Source: Pseudomonadaceae bacterium (GTDB taxonomy: Bacteria; Pseudomonadota; Gammaproteobacteria; Pseudomonadales; Pseudomonadaceae). Taken from it: DNA of 64,000 nt. A model generated the notes under the pieces. It was not told the origin of the DNA. It searched no databases and worked only from the letters and a program-made list of their open reading frames with translations. Within the stretch, counting starts at the first letter, position 1; each line of letters opens with the position of its first letter. The stretch lies in contig CAAFUS010000003.1 of NCBI GenBank assembly GCA_900766265.1, positions 62,001-126,000 on the forward strand. The letters run 5' to 3'. This document shows positions 19,649 to 27,650 of this stretch, piece by piece. The position numbers and the translations under genes are program-made.

Positions 19649-21448
19649 ATGGCAATGACAGTGGGTGATTTCATCGTCGAACGCCTCTACCAATGGGGCG
19701 TACGACGCATCTACGGCTACCCCGGCGACGGCATCAACGGCGTGTTCGGCGCGCTGAACCGGGCCAACGGCAAGATCCGCTTCATCCAGGCGCGACACGA
19801 GGAAATGGCCGCATTCATGGCCTCGGCCGACGCCAAGTTCAGCGGCACGCTGGGCGTGTGCATCGCCACCTCCGGCCCGGGTGCCAGCCACCTGCTTACC
19901 GGGCTCTACGACGCCCGCCTGGACCACATGCCGGTGCTCGCCATCACTGGGCAGCAGGCGCGCACCGCCATCGGCGGGCATTACCAGCAGGAGGTCGACC
20001 TGGTCTCGATGTTCAAGGACGTCGCCGGCGCCTTCGTTCAGCAGGCCAGCGCGCCGGCGCAGGTGCGCCACCTGGTGGACCGCGCGATACGCACAGCGAT
20101 CGGCGAGCGCCGCGTCACGGCCATCATCCTGCCCAACGACCTGCAGGAAGAACCCTACAGCGAGCCGCCACGCGCCCACGGCACCGTGCATTCGGGCATC
20201 GGCTACAGCCAGCCGAAGGTGGTGCCCTACGAAGCGGACCTGCAACGCGCCGCCGAAGTGCTCAACAGCGGAAGCAAGGTGGCGATCCTGGTCGGTGCCG
20301 GTGCGCTGGGCGCGACCGAGGAGGTCATACAGGTCGCCGAAAAGCTCGGCGCTGGTGTCGCCAAGGCGCTGCTCGGCAAGGCCGTGCTCCCCGATGCCCT
20401 GCCTTGGGTCACTGGGTCGATCGGCCTGCTGGGCACCGAGCCGAGCTACAAGCTGATGACTGAGTGCGACACTCTGCTGATGATCGGTTCGGGCTTTCCC
20501 TACTCCGAATTCCTCCCCGAAGAAGGCCAGGCCCGTGGCGTGCAGATCGACCTCAAGCCCGACATGCTCAGCCTGCGCTACCCCATGGAGGTGAACCTGG
20601 CGGGCGATGCCGCCGAAACGTTGCGTGCGCTGTTGCCGCTGCTGGAGGCCAAGGCCGACCGCAGCTGGCGGGAGAAGGTGGAAGGCTGGCGCACTGACTG
20701 GGACAGGACGCTGGAGGAACGGGCGCTGGAGTCGGCCAACCCGATCAACCCGCAGCGCGTGGCCTATGAGCTATCGCCTCGCCTGCCGGATCGCGCCATC
20801 ATCACCAGCGATTCGGGCTCCTGTGCCAACTGGTTCGCCCGCGACATCCAGATCCGCCCGGGCATGATGTGCTCGCTGTCCGGCGGGCTCGCCTCGATGG
20901 GCGCCGCGGTGCCCTACGCCATAGCCGCCAAGTTCGCCCATCCGGACCGCCCGGTGGTGGCCCTGGTGGGCGATGGTGCCATGCAGATGAACAACATGGC
21001 CGAGCTGATCACCGTCGCCAAATACTGGCGCGAGTGGGGCAACACGACCTGGATCTGCGCAGTGTTCAACAACCAGGACCTGAACCAGGTGACCTGGGAG
21101 CAGCGGGTGATGGAGGGCGACCCCAAGTTCGAGGCCTCGCAGAACATCCCTGACGTGCCCTACCACCGCTTCGCCGAATCCATCGGCCTCAAGGGCATCC
21201 ACGTCTGCCGTGAAGATGCGGTGGCGGCCGCCTGGGAAGAGGCGTTGGCCTCCGACCGACCGGTGCTGATCGAGTTCAAGACCGACCCCGACGTGCCGCC
21301 GCTGCCGCCGCACTTCAAGCTCGAACAGGCCAAGAAGTTCGCCTCGGCCCTGCTGCAGGGCGACCCGGACCAGGCCGGCATCATCAAGCAGACGGCCAAG
21401 CAGGTGCTGAGCAAGGTCCTGCCCGGGCGCGGCAAGGACAAGGATTAA
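19649..21448 (+). CDS. ThDP-dependent pyruvate oxidase/acetolactate synthase-like enzyme
   Basis: 599 residues from ATG at 19649; a much longer GTG reading from 19454 overlaps the DUF899 gene and lacks conserved sequence. Three-domain ThDP enzyme: N-terminal PYR domain with the cofactor-activating Glu in QARHEEMAAFMAS, central FAD/TPP-type middle domain, and PP domain with GDGAMQMNNMAELITVAK ... NNQDLN matching the GDG-x(25-30)-NN magnesium/ThDP motif. It best resembles pyruvate oxidase-type proteins such as YdaP. It ends just before a strong bidirectional terminator. Confidence 0.85.
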   Translation: MAMTVGDFIVERLYQWGVRRIYGYPGDGINGVFGALNRANGKIRFIQARHEEMAAFMASADAKFSGTLGVCIATSGPGASHLLTGLYDARLDHMPVLAITGQQARTAIGGHYQQEVDLVSMFKDVAGAFVQQASAPAQVRHLVDRAIRTAIGERRVTAIILPNDLQEEPYSEPPRAHGTVHSGIGYSQPKVVPYEADLQRAAEVLNSGSKVAILVGAGALGATEEVIQVAEKLGAGVAKALLGKAVLPDALPWVTGSIGLLGTEPSYKLMTECDTLLMIGSGFPYSEFLPEEGQARGVQIDLKPDMLSLRYPMEVNLAGDAAETLRALLPLLEAKADRSWREKVEGWRTDWDRTLEERALESANPINPQRVAYELSPRLPDRAIITSDSGSCANWFARDIQIRPGMMCSLSGGLASMGAAVPYAIAAKFAHPDRPVVALVGDGAMQMNNMAELITVAKYWREWGNTTWICAVFNNQDLNQVTWEQRVMEGDPKFEASQNIPDVPYHRFAESIGLKGIHVCREDAVAAAWEEALASDRPVLIEFKTDPDVPPLPPHFKLEQAKKFASALLQGDPDQAGIIKQTAKQVLSKVLPGRGKDKD

Positions 21449-21475
21449 CCCGGCGATCCCTGGCGTAGGGGCGAT

Positions 21476-21505
21476 AAAAAAGGCTGGCGCATGCGCCAGC
21501 CTTTT
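21476..21505. terminator. Bidirectional Rho-independent terminator
   Basis: A perfect inverted repeat, AAAAGGCTGGCGC pairing with GCGCCAGCCTTTT around a central AT, lies between the ThDP enzyme gene (plus) and the PepSY gene (minus). It has A/T runs on both sides, so it can stop transcription from either direction. Confidence 0.93.
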
Positions 21506-21523
21506 CGGTCCAGGCCCGATCAA

Positions 21524-21784
21524 TCAGTCGGGCTTGTCCTGGGTCAGTTCCCCGGAGCGCCCGTCGACCTTGAACTCGTGCTTGCGGCCATCCTTCTCGC
21601 CCTCACCTTCCCAACCGTCACGGTCGGCTTCGATGCCGTAGACGCTGGTGTAGCCCGCCTGCTTCACCTTGGCAATCGCCTCCTCGATGCTGATCCAGTC
21701 CGCGCCGGGCTTGTCGGCGGCGAAGGCGGTTCCTGAGCTGAGCAGGATGGCGGCAAAGGCCGCGCTCAGAGTCTGTTTGTACAT
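21524..21784 (-). CDS. Small secreted PepSY-domain protein
   Basis: 86 residues from ATG at 21784, with GAAGGA eight bases upstream. Signal peptide (KQTLSAAFAAILLSSGTAFA) followed by a single PepSY domain (WISIEEAIAKVKQAGYTSVYGIEAD ... HEFKVDGRSGELTQDK). Periplasmic PepSY proteins are thought to be inhibitory or ligand-binding modules. It is downstream of the CusF-like gene on the same strand and across a divergent promoter from two more PepSY genes and a two-component system. Confidence 0.85.
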   Translation of the reverse strand: MYKQTLSAAFAAILLSSGTAFAADKPGADWISIEEAIAKVKQAGYTSVYGIEADRDGWEGEGEKDGRKHEFKVDGRSGELTQDKPD

Positions 21785-21900
21785 GGCGTAATCCTTCTTC
21801 CGAGTCAGAAAAAGTCGAAGCTGCAAGTACAGCCGACACAGTGTTACGAGCCGGGCGGACTCGCCGAGTTCCGTTCTAGTCCCGCCCGCAACAGGCTGAA

Positions 21901-22254
21901 TCAACGTTTCTCGATCGCGACCAGGGCGGCGCCCGAACCGTCGGCCTGGAAGCTGAACGCCACCCGGTCGCCGACCTTCAAGTCGCGCAACTGCTCGGGC
22001 CGGGCTCGAAACGCGGTGCGGTTCTCGGGCCATTTCAGCGAGGGGACCGGCCCATGGGCGATGGTGATCCGTTCCTTGGCGGCGTCGATGGCAGTGATCT
22101 TGCCCTCGGCGGTCACGGCGGTGTCGGCCTCCAGCGCCTGATCCGAGATGTTGTCGACCAGCGGCTGCTGGTCGGTGGGCTTGAGCAGATCCTGGGCGTG
22201 GCTGGGCAGGTTGAAGCAAAGCAGCGCGAGGCTGGCGGCAATGAGCATTTTCAT
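21901..22254 (-). CDS. CusF-like periplasmic protein lacking the Met copper ligands
   Basis: 117 residues: signal peptide (MKMLIAASLALLCFNLPSHA), then a CusF-type OB-fold domain with GKITAIDAAKERITIAHGPV, SLKWPE and LKVGDRVAFSF. In CusF the copper ligands are a His, a Trp and two Met in a WPxMTM segment. Here His and Trp are in place, but the Met positions read Asn and Thr (WPENRTAF). Copper binding like CusF is therefore doubtful. It is probably co-transcribed with the PepSY gene downstream and divergent from the PepSY/two-component operon. Confidence 0.8.
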   Translation of the reverse strand: MKMLIAASLALLCFNLPSHAQDLLKPTDQQPLVDNISDQALEADTAVTAEGKITAIDAAKERITIAHGPVPSLKWPENRTAFRARPEQLRDLKVGDRVAFSFQADGSGAALVAIEKR

Positions 22255-22424
22255 GGTTCACCCTCCGGTGAGGTAGCTCATCTGTTTCGAACACCAAACC
22301 CCACCGTCGTTACCGTCGCCGCCCTGCAAATGCCCAAAATCCGAAGCTGATCGTCCATTCAGCTTCGCTTAAGCACCGCTGCGTAGTCTTGGAATCGTCA
22401 ACCAGATCGACGGAGAACGACACC

Positions 22425-22733
22425 ATGAAAACCCTCACCACCTTGCTCACCGCCGCCAGCCTCGCCCTGACTGCCAACCTGGCGCTGGCCCGCGACCTCG
22501 GCCTGGACGAGGCGATGCGCCTGCGCGATGCCGGCACCATCTTGTCCTTCGAAAAGCTCAACGAGGCGGCGCTGGCCAAGCACCCGCGCGGCAAGATCGA
22601 GGACACCGAGCTGGAAGAGGAATATGGCCGTTACATCTACCAGGTCGAGGTACGCGACACCAAAGGCGTGCAGTGGGATCTGGACATCGACGCCACCAGC
22701 GGCGAAGTGCTGAAAAACCAGCAGGACGACTGA
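22425..22733 (+). CDS. PepSY-domain periplasmic protein, copy 1
   Basis: 102 residues; signal peptide ending in LALA, then an acidic PepSY domain (RDLGLDEAMRLRDAGTIL ... WDLDIDATSGEVLKNQQDD). GGAGAACG precedes the ATG at 22425. It shares a clear pattern with the next gene (RDL..DEA.RLR..G.IL; ELEEE; DA..G..LK...DD), so the two are tandem duplicates. As the first gene of a PepSY-PepSY-response regulator-kinase operon it probably modulates the kinase or is a target of the regulator. Confidence 0.86.
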   Translation: MKTLTTLLTAASLALTANLALARDLGLDEAMRLRDAGTILSFEKLNEAALAKHPRGKIEDTELEEEYGRYIYQVEVRDTKGVQWDLDIDATSGEVLKNQQDD

Positions 22734-22817
22734 CCGGCCTGCGCTAGGCTATGGGCACCGAGCGCCACCCAGGCGCCACGGTGCCCTGAACCGAATCGAC
22801 ACGACGATGGTCCCTTG

Positions 22818-23120
22818 ATGCGCAAACTCCTACCTGCCCTTCTGTGCCTGACGCTGGTGGCGGCGCCGACCGGCGCCCGCGACCTGGATCAGGACGAGGC
22901 CCTGCGCCTGCGCCGTGAGGGGCGCATCCTGCCGCTCGAGCAGTTGTTGCAGCTCACCCTGGAGCGCTATCCGGGCGCCCAGCTGCTGGAGGCCGAGCTG
23001 GAGGAAGAGGACGACGTATTCGTCTACGAAATCGAATTGCTGACGCCCGAGGGCGTGGCCCGGGAGATCGAGCTCGATGCCAGCACCGGCCAACTGCTCA
23101 AGGACGAGGTGGATGACTGA
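22818..23120 (+). CDS. PepSY-domain periplasmic protein, copy 2
   Basis: 100 residues from ATG at 22818 (an overlapping TTG three bases upstream is less likely). Signal peptide MRKLLPALLCLTLVAAPTGA, then an acidic PepSY domain closely patterned on copy 1. Its TGA overlaps the ATG of the response regulator (TGATG at 23118-23122), indicating translational coupling with the two-component system. The domain is rich in Glu and Asp (ELEEEDD), which would suit binding of a cation or a cationic peptide; that is inference. Confidence 0.86.
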   Translation: MRKLLPALLCLTLVAAPTGARDLDQDEALRLRREGRILPLEQLLQLTLERYPGAQLLEAELEEEDDVFVYEIELLTPEGVAREIELDASTGQLLKDEVDD

Positions 23121-23788
23121 TGCGCCTGCTGCTGGTCGAAGACCACGTTCCCCTGGCCGATGAACTGGTGGCCACCCTCAACCGCAACGGTTACGCCACC
23201 GACTGGCTGGCCGACGGTCGCGACGCCGATTACCAGGGCGCCAGCGAGCCGTACGACCTGATCATTCTCGACCTCGGCCTGCCCGGCAAGCCGGGGCTGG
23301 AGGTGCTGGCGAGCTGGCGCGAACGCGGACTCGGCACCCCGGTGCTGGTCCTCACCGCGCGCGACTCCTGGGCCGAGCGCATCGAGGGCCTGAAGGCCGG
23401 TGCCGACGACTACCTGACCAAGCCCTTCCATCCGGACGAGCTGCTGCTGCGCATTCAGGCGCTGCTGCGGCGGACCAAGGGGGCGGCCGTCCAGCCGTTG
23501 CTCGAAGCCGGCGGGCTGGCACTGGACGAGGCGCGACAGACCTGCCGCAAGGATGGCCAGGAGGTCGAACTCACCGCCGGCGAGTTCCGCCTGCTGCGCT
23601 ACCTGATGCTGCACCCGGGGCAGCTGCTGTCCAAAACCCAGTTGGCCGAGCACCTGTACGACGGCGAAACCGAGCGCGACTCCAACGTCATCGAAGTGCA
23701 TGTCAACCGGCTACGGGGCAAGCTCGGCCGCGACCTGATCGAGACCCGTCGCGGCCAGGGTTATCGCCTGGCCGGCAACGCCTCGTGA
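23120..23788 (+). CDS. OmpR-family response regulator
   Basis: 222 residues. Receiver domain with acidic pair Glu7-Asp8, phosphoacceptor Asp51 (ILDLGLPG) and Lys101 (LTKPF), followed by a winged-helix DNA-binding domain (ELTAGEFRLLRYLMLHPG ... VHVNRLRGKLG). Highly similar in pattern to PhoP/QseB-type regulators. Its stop overlaps the GTG start of the kinase, so the pair is coupled. The input is likely envelope- or cation-related given the PepSY genes ahead of it. Confidence 0.94.
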   Translation: MRLLLVEDHVPLADELVATLNRNGYATDWLADGRDADYQGASEPYDLIILDLGLPGKPGLEVLASWRERGLGTPVLVLTARDSWAERIEGLKAGADDYLTKPFHPDELLLRIQALLRRTKGAAVQPLLEAGGLALDEARQTCRKDGQEVELTAGEFRLLRYLMLHPGQLLSKTQLAEHLYDGETERDSNVIEVHVNRLRGKLGRDLIETRRGQGYRLAGNAS

Positions 23789-25116
23789 AATCCATCCAGC
23801 GCAGCCTGAGCTTGGGGCTGGTCGCGACGCTGGTGGTGATTGGCGTGGTGCTGCTGCAGACCAGCCTCTGGCTGTTCGAGGCGGGACTTCGGCGCAACCT
23901 GCAAGCGAACCTGCAGGCCGAGGCCGAAGGCCTGCTGATGGCCATCGTCCGCGGGCCGGACGGTCAGCAAATGGACTTGCAGCGCGTCGGCCCGCGCTAC
24001 CAGCGCGCGTTTTCCGGCCATTACTTCCTCATCTCGCTGCCCGACCGCACCTGGCGTTCGCGTTCGCTGTGGGACGCCTCGCCCCAGTGGCCGGAGGCGC
24101 CAGGGCTCGGCGAGGCGCTGATCGACGGCCCGCGCGAGCAGCGCCTGCTGGTCTACCGCGCCGACTATCAGCGCGGCGGCCAGACCATCGCAATCAGCGT
24201 GGCGCAGGATTACACCGCCATCGCCCAGAGCTTCGATCGGGTCCGCCTGAGCGGCTTCGGGCTGGTCGGTGCAGCCTTGGCGGTACTGCTGGTGCTGCAG
24301 CGGTACGTGACAACGATCGCCCTGCGTCCGCTGGAACGGGCGCGCCAGCAGATCGCCCAGCTTCAGCGAGGCACCCGCCAGCAGCTCGACAGCCAGGCGC
24401 CGGTCGAGCTGCAACCCCTGGTGGAGCAGATCAACCACCTGCTCGCCCATACCGACGACAGCCTCAAGCGTTCGCGCCATGCCCTGGGCAATCTGGGCCA
24501 CGCCCTGAAAACGCCGCTCGCGGTGCTGCGCAGCCTGAGCCTGCGCGAGGAGCTGGCGCAGCATCCCGAGCTGCAGGCCAGCCTGCGCGAACAGCTGATG
24601 CTGATTGAGCAGCGCGTGGCGCGTGAACTGGCGAGGGCGCGCCTGGCCGGCGAAGCCATCCCGGGGGCTGGCTTCGACTGCGACGCGGAGCTGCCCTCGT
24701 TGTTCGACACCCTGGCGATGATCCACCGCCAGGGCCTCGACCTGCGCTGGCAGGCCCCGCCGGGCTGCCGGCTACCGTGGGACCGTGAGGACATGCTGGA
24801 ACTGCTCGGCAACCTGCTGGACAACGCCTGCAAGTGGGCCCATGTCCAGGTCCGTCTGGACATCGCCGAGACCAGCAGCGGCTACTGCCTGCAGGTGGAC
24901 GACGACGGCCCCGGCATCGACGCTTCCCACCGCGACGAGGTGCTCGGCCGCGGCACGCGGCTCGACGAACAGCAGGCCGGCCATGGTCTCGGCCTGGGTA
25001 TCGTGCGCGACATCGTCGCGGCCTGGCATGGCACGCTCCACCTGGAAGACAGCCCCCTGGGCGGCCTGAGGGTCCTCCTCGAACTGCCGCCGCCCGCATT
25101 GCGCAGCCGCGGCTGA
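23785..25116 (+). CDS. Membrane sensor histidine kinase
   Basis: 443 residues from GTG at 23785. TM1 at about residues 11-33, a periplasmic sensor region of about 120 residues, TM2 at about 153-175, a HAMP-like linker, the H-box GHALKTPLAVLR with phosphoacceptor His239, N-box LLDNACKWA, and G-boxes DDGPGI and GHGLGLGIV. The organisation is that of PhoQ/QseC-like kinases of the HATPase_c class. Whether it answers divalent cations, as for similar pseudomonad systems preceded by PepSY genes, is inference. Confidence 0.93.
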   Translation: MKSIQRSLSLGLVATLVVIGVVLLQTSLWLFEAGLRRNLQANLQAEAEGLLMAIVRGPDGQQMDLQRVGPRYQRAFSGHYFLISLPDRTWRSRSLWDASPQWPEAPGLGEALIDGPREQRLLVYRADYQRGGQTIAISVAQDYTAIAQSFDRVRLSGFGLVGAALAVLLVLQRYVTTIALRPLERARQQIAQLQRGTRQQLDSQAPVELQPLVEQINHLLAHTDDSLKRSRHALGNLGHALKTPLAVLRSLSLREELAQHPELQASLREQLMLIEQRVARELARARLAGEAIPGAGFDCDAELPSLFDTLAMIHRQGLDLRWQAPPGCRLPWDREDMLELLGNLLDNACKWAHVQVRLDIAETSSGYCLQVDDDGPGIDASHRDEVLGRGTRLDEQQAGHGLGLGIVRDIVAAWHGTLHLEDSPLGGLRVLLELPPPALRSRG

Positions 25117-25163
25117 TCCGGCGCCCGAGCGGCGCGTCGCCTAGCCTAGGTACGGTATGGTGC

Positions 25164-25379
25164 CTACAACGCCGCTTCCTGCGCCGGATCGCTGGTCTGT
25201 GGGGAGCCTTCGTCCAGGCTTTCCAGCGCCTCGATCAGCTGATCGGCGTCAGGCGCCTCGTCGTCGAGTTCGCTGTCGGCATCGTCCATGTCGTTGAGCG
25301 GCGACTCGTCGGCGCGCCACATAGGATTCATCTCTGGATACCAACGGGCCGGCTGTTGGGGTTCGATCATGCTGTTCAT
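25164..25379 (-). CDS. Hypothetical acidic protein
   Basis: 71 residues from ATG at 25379, with GAGGAG ten bases upstream. Very acidic in its second half (NDMDDADSELDDEAPDADQL), without signal peptide, Cys or membrane segment, so probably a small soluble cytoplasmic protein. It is not recognised as any family. It is convergent with the kinase gene and divergent from the aldo/keto reductase. Confidence 0.65.
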   Translation of the reverse strand: MNSMIEPQQPARWYPEMNPMWRADESPLNDMDDADSELDDEAPDADQLIEALESLDEGSPQTSDPAQEAAL

Positions 25380-25550
25380 GCCTTGCACTCCTCGGCTTCG
25401 CTGAGCATTCGAAAGCCCGGCGCGCGCGCCGTTCAGGCACGCCGACGGGATGACATCGGAGGTTGCATTTGCATCGGGCGAACCCCGACCCTGTGACGGT
25501 CCAATCCGGACCCGTTGCGTTCTGCCACCGCCGTCAGCACAGGAGCCACC

Positions 25551-26471
25551 ATGAATGCCTCGCTCACCCGCGCCGAATTCCTCCGCCTCTGCGCAGCCGT
25601 CGGGCTCTGCGCCATGAGCCCCTTCTCCCTCGCCCAGGGCTCCGGGGCCAGCCAGCCGATGCGCCGCCGCCCGATCCCGTCCACGGGCGAGCAGCTGCCG
25701 GTAATCGGCTGCGGCACCTACCGCGGGTTCGACATCCGTTCCCAGAGCGGCCAGGACTGGGAGGATTGCGCCCAGGTGCTGCGCGAACTCTTCGCCGCCG
25801 GGGGCTCGGTCATCGACAGCTCGCCCATGTACGGCGAGGCCGAGGCCACCGTCGGGGCCTTGCTGGAAGAACTCGATGCCCGTGACCGGGCCTTCATCGC
25901 CACCAAGGTCTGGACCCGCGATGACGCCGCGATCCAGATGCAGCGCTCGCTGGAGCTTCATCGCACCGACCGGATCGACCTGATGCAGATCCACAACCTC
26001 GTCGAATGGCGCACCCACCTGCCCACCCTGCGCCAGTGGAAGGAGGAAGGCCGCATCCGCTACATCGGGATCACCCACTACACCGCCAGCGCCTACGACG
26101 AGGTCGAGGCGATCCTCGAGGCCGAGCCGCTGGACTTCCTGCAGATCAACTATTCGGTGGACGAGCGCACCGCCGAACAGCGGCTCCTGCCGCTGGCCGA
26201 AGAACGTGGCGTGGCCGTGCTGATCAATCGCCCCTTCGGCGGCGGAGGGCTTCTGAGACGCCTGCTGCGTCAGCCGCTGCCCGAATGGGCGGGCGACTAT
26301 GACTGCCAGAGCTGGCCGCAACTGCTGCTCAAGTACGCCCTTAGCCATCCGGCGGTGACGTGTGTGATTCCGGGCACCGGCAACCCACGCCACATGCTGG
26401 ACAACCTGGGAGCCGGCCGTGGCCGCGAGGCGGATGCGGCGTTCCGCGAGCAGCTGCGCGCGCAGCTGTGA
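25551..26471 (+). CDS. Exported aldo/keto reductase
   Basis: 306 residues from ATG at 25551, preceded by AGGAGCC. The N-terminus (TRAEFLRLCAAVGLCAMSPFSLAQ) looks like a signal sequence, Tat-like but with a single Arg. The AKR catalytic set follows: Asp89 and Tyr94 in VIDSSPMYG, Lys119 in ATKVW, and His in LMQIHN. The substrate is unknown. NADPH-dependent reductases are unusual outside the cytoplasm unless folded and exported by Tat, so the export call is less sure than the fold. Confidence 0.85.
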   Translation: MNASLTRAEFLRLCAAVGLCAMSPFSLAQGSGASQPMRRRPIPSTGEQLPVIGCGTYRGFDIRSQSGQDWEDCAQVLRELFAAGGSVIDSSPMYGEAEATVGALLEELDARDRAFIATKVWTRDDAAIQMQRSLELHRTDRIDLMQIHNLVEWRTHLPTLRQWKEEGRIRYIGITHYTASAYDEVEAILEAEPLDFLQINYSVDERTAEQRLLPLAEERGVAVLINRPFGGGGLLRRLLRQPLPEWAGDYDCQSWPQLLLKYALSHPAVTCVIPGTGNPRHMLDNLGAGRGREADAAFREQLRAQL

Positions 26472-26505
26472 CACACTGGCAGCCCATTCTGTATGAGGTC
26501 GCGCC

Positions 26506-27000
26506 GTGGAGCCGCTGATCACCTATTACCTGGAAATGACGAGCTCGACCGAGCTGAAGGCCAAGGCGTTACCAACGGAGCTGTCCGTCGTCGAATGCGA
26601 ACACCAGCAGTACCCCTTCAACCGCTTCCTCTACCAGCTCGTCGGTGGCCCCTGGGGCTGGACCGACAAGCTGTCACTGACGGACGCCGAGTGGCAGCGC
26701 CAGATCGAGAGCCCCGACCACCGCACCTGGGTCGCCTACCATCGCGGGGCGATCGCCGGTTATTACGAGCTGCAACGTCAGGGAAACGACGTGGAAATTC
26801 TCTATTTCGGGTTGGTGGAGCAGTTCTTCGGGAGGGGGTTCGGCGGGCCGCTGCTCAGCCATGCTATCGAGCAGGCCTGGAACTGGGCCGGCTGCGAGCG
26901 GGTCTGGGTTCATACCTGCTCACTGGATCACCCCAGCGCACTGCTCAACTACCAGGCGCGAGGCTTGCGGCTCTATCACGAGCAGGTCGAAGGCGCCTGA
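26506..27000 (+). CDS. GNAT-family N-acetyltransferase
   Basis: 164 residues from GTG at 26506. GNAT core: WVAYHRGAIAGYYEL (beta4), EILYFGLVEQFFGRGFGGPLLSHAI (beta4-alpha3 with the Q/RxxGxG/A-type acetyl-CoA loop written as FFGRGFGG), and LLNYQARGLRLYHEQ at the C-terminus. The acceptor substrate is not known. It lies 34 bp after the aldo/keto reductase gene and may be co-transcribed with it. Confidence 0.85.
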   Translation: MEPLITYYLEMTSSTELKAKALPTELSVVECEHQQYPFNRFLYQLVGGPWGWTDKLSLTDAEWQRQIESPDHRTWVAYHRGAIAGYYELQRQGNDVEILYFGLVEQFFGRGFGGPLLSHAIEQAWNWAGCERVWVHTCSLDHPSALLNYQARGLRLYHEQVEGA

Positions 27001-27038
27001 TCAGACCGGAAAGGGCGCCCGTCACGCCGGATACATCG

Positions 27039-27254
27039 TCAGCGCGGACGGGACAATTCGTTGCGGATGTCTTCGAGTAGGGTTTCGACCAGCAGCTCGT
27101 TCTGCACCTGAGCGTTGGTCATCATCCGTGTGGTCTCTGTGCCATTGATCGGGTATCCGACGCGAACAATCAACTTGCCATCGCCCTGGGGTTCGACGCG
27201 AGTGTTGTATTGCGCGGTGAAGTTATCGGCAAGGTGACGGGACAGGGTTTTCAT
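27039..27254 (-). CDS. Hypothetical small protein, possibly DUF3509-like
   Basis: 71 residues from ATG at 27254; a longer in-frame reading from 27293 adds residues without a better ribosome site. It starts MKTLSRHLADNFTAQYNTRV and ends LLVETLLEDIRNELSRPR, an alpha/beta pattern reminiscent of the small DUF3509 proteins of pseudomonads, but the match is from memory and not certain. No signal peptide or membrane span. Confidence 0.6.
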   Translation of the reverse strand: MKTLSRHLADNFTAQYNTRVEPQGDGKLIVRVGYPINGTETTRMMTNAQVQNELLVETLLEDIRNELSRPR

Positions 27255-27428
27255 GGAGCATCTCGAGCGGCAGACCTGACAAAAAGACCGCACCCGGATG
27301 ATTTAGATTCCGTGGCTCCTGTCGGCAAACGGACGTACACCACATAAATGTTACCGAAATCCGACCGACGGCACCGTTTTGTCCGATTTCATTGACCTGG
27401 CGCTATCGGACGCGCTCGACGCACTCAC

Positions 27429-27533
27429 TCATTTGCGCTTGATCTCCCGCTCTGCATAGGCCAACCAGGCCAGCAGCACCATCACCACGAGGGTCCCGGC
27501 GGAAAACGCCAACGCATTCAGAATCAGGGGCAT
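27429..27533 (-). CDS. 34-residue single-span membrane protein
   Basis: ATG at 27533 is preceded on the minus strand by GAGGAG nine bases upstream. The product is MPLILNALAFSAGTLVV followed by MVLLAWLAYAEREIKRK: one hydrophobic helix with a positively charged cytoplasmic end. The strong ribosome site, ideal membrane-span length and charge asymmetry support a real small protein despite its size. Function unknown. It is divergent from the WYL regulator, whose candidate operator is between them. Confidence 0.62.
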   Translation of the reverse strand: MPLILNALAFSAGTLVVMVLLAWLAYAEREIKRK

Positions 27534-27600
27534 AGGGGCCACTCCTCATGAGTCTCTCGGCTTGATCGGTGATTCGAATATATGTAGCTTCCAACGACAC

Positions 27601-27615
27601 GTCGACTAGCTCGAC
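27601..27615. promoter_or_regulatory. Inverted repeat ahead of the WYL regulator, candidate operator
   Basis: GTCGA-CTAGC-TCGAC is a 15-bp dyad 35 bp before the ATG of the WYL-domain regulator, in the divergent intergenic region. BrxR/CapW-type regulators bind dyads upstream of their own genes. The link is inferred from position only. Confidence 0.45.
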
Positions 27616-27650
27616 ATAGACATATCAAGTTTTCGAGCAGGTTCCGACGT

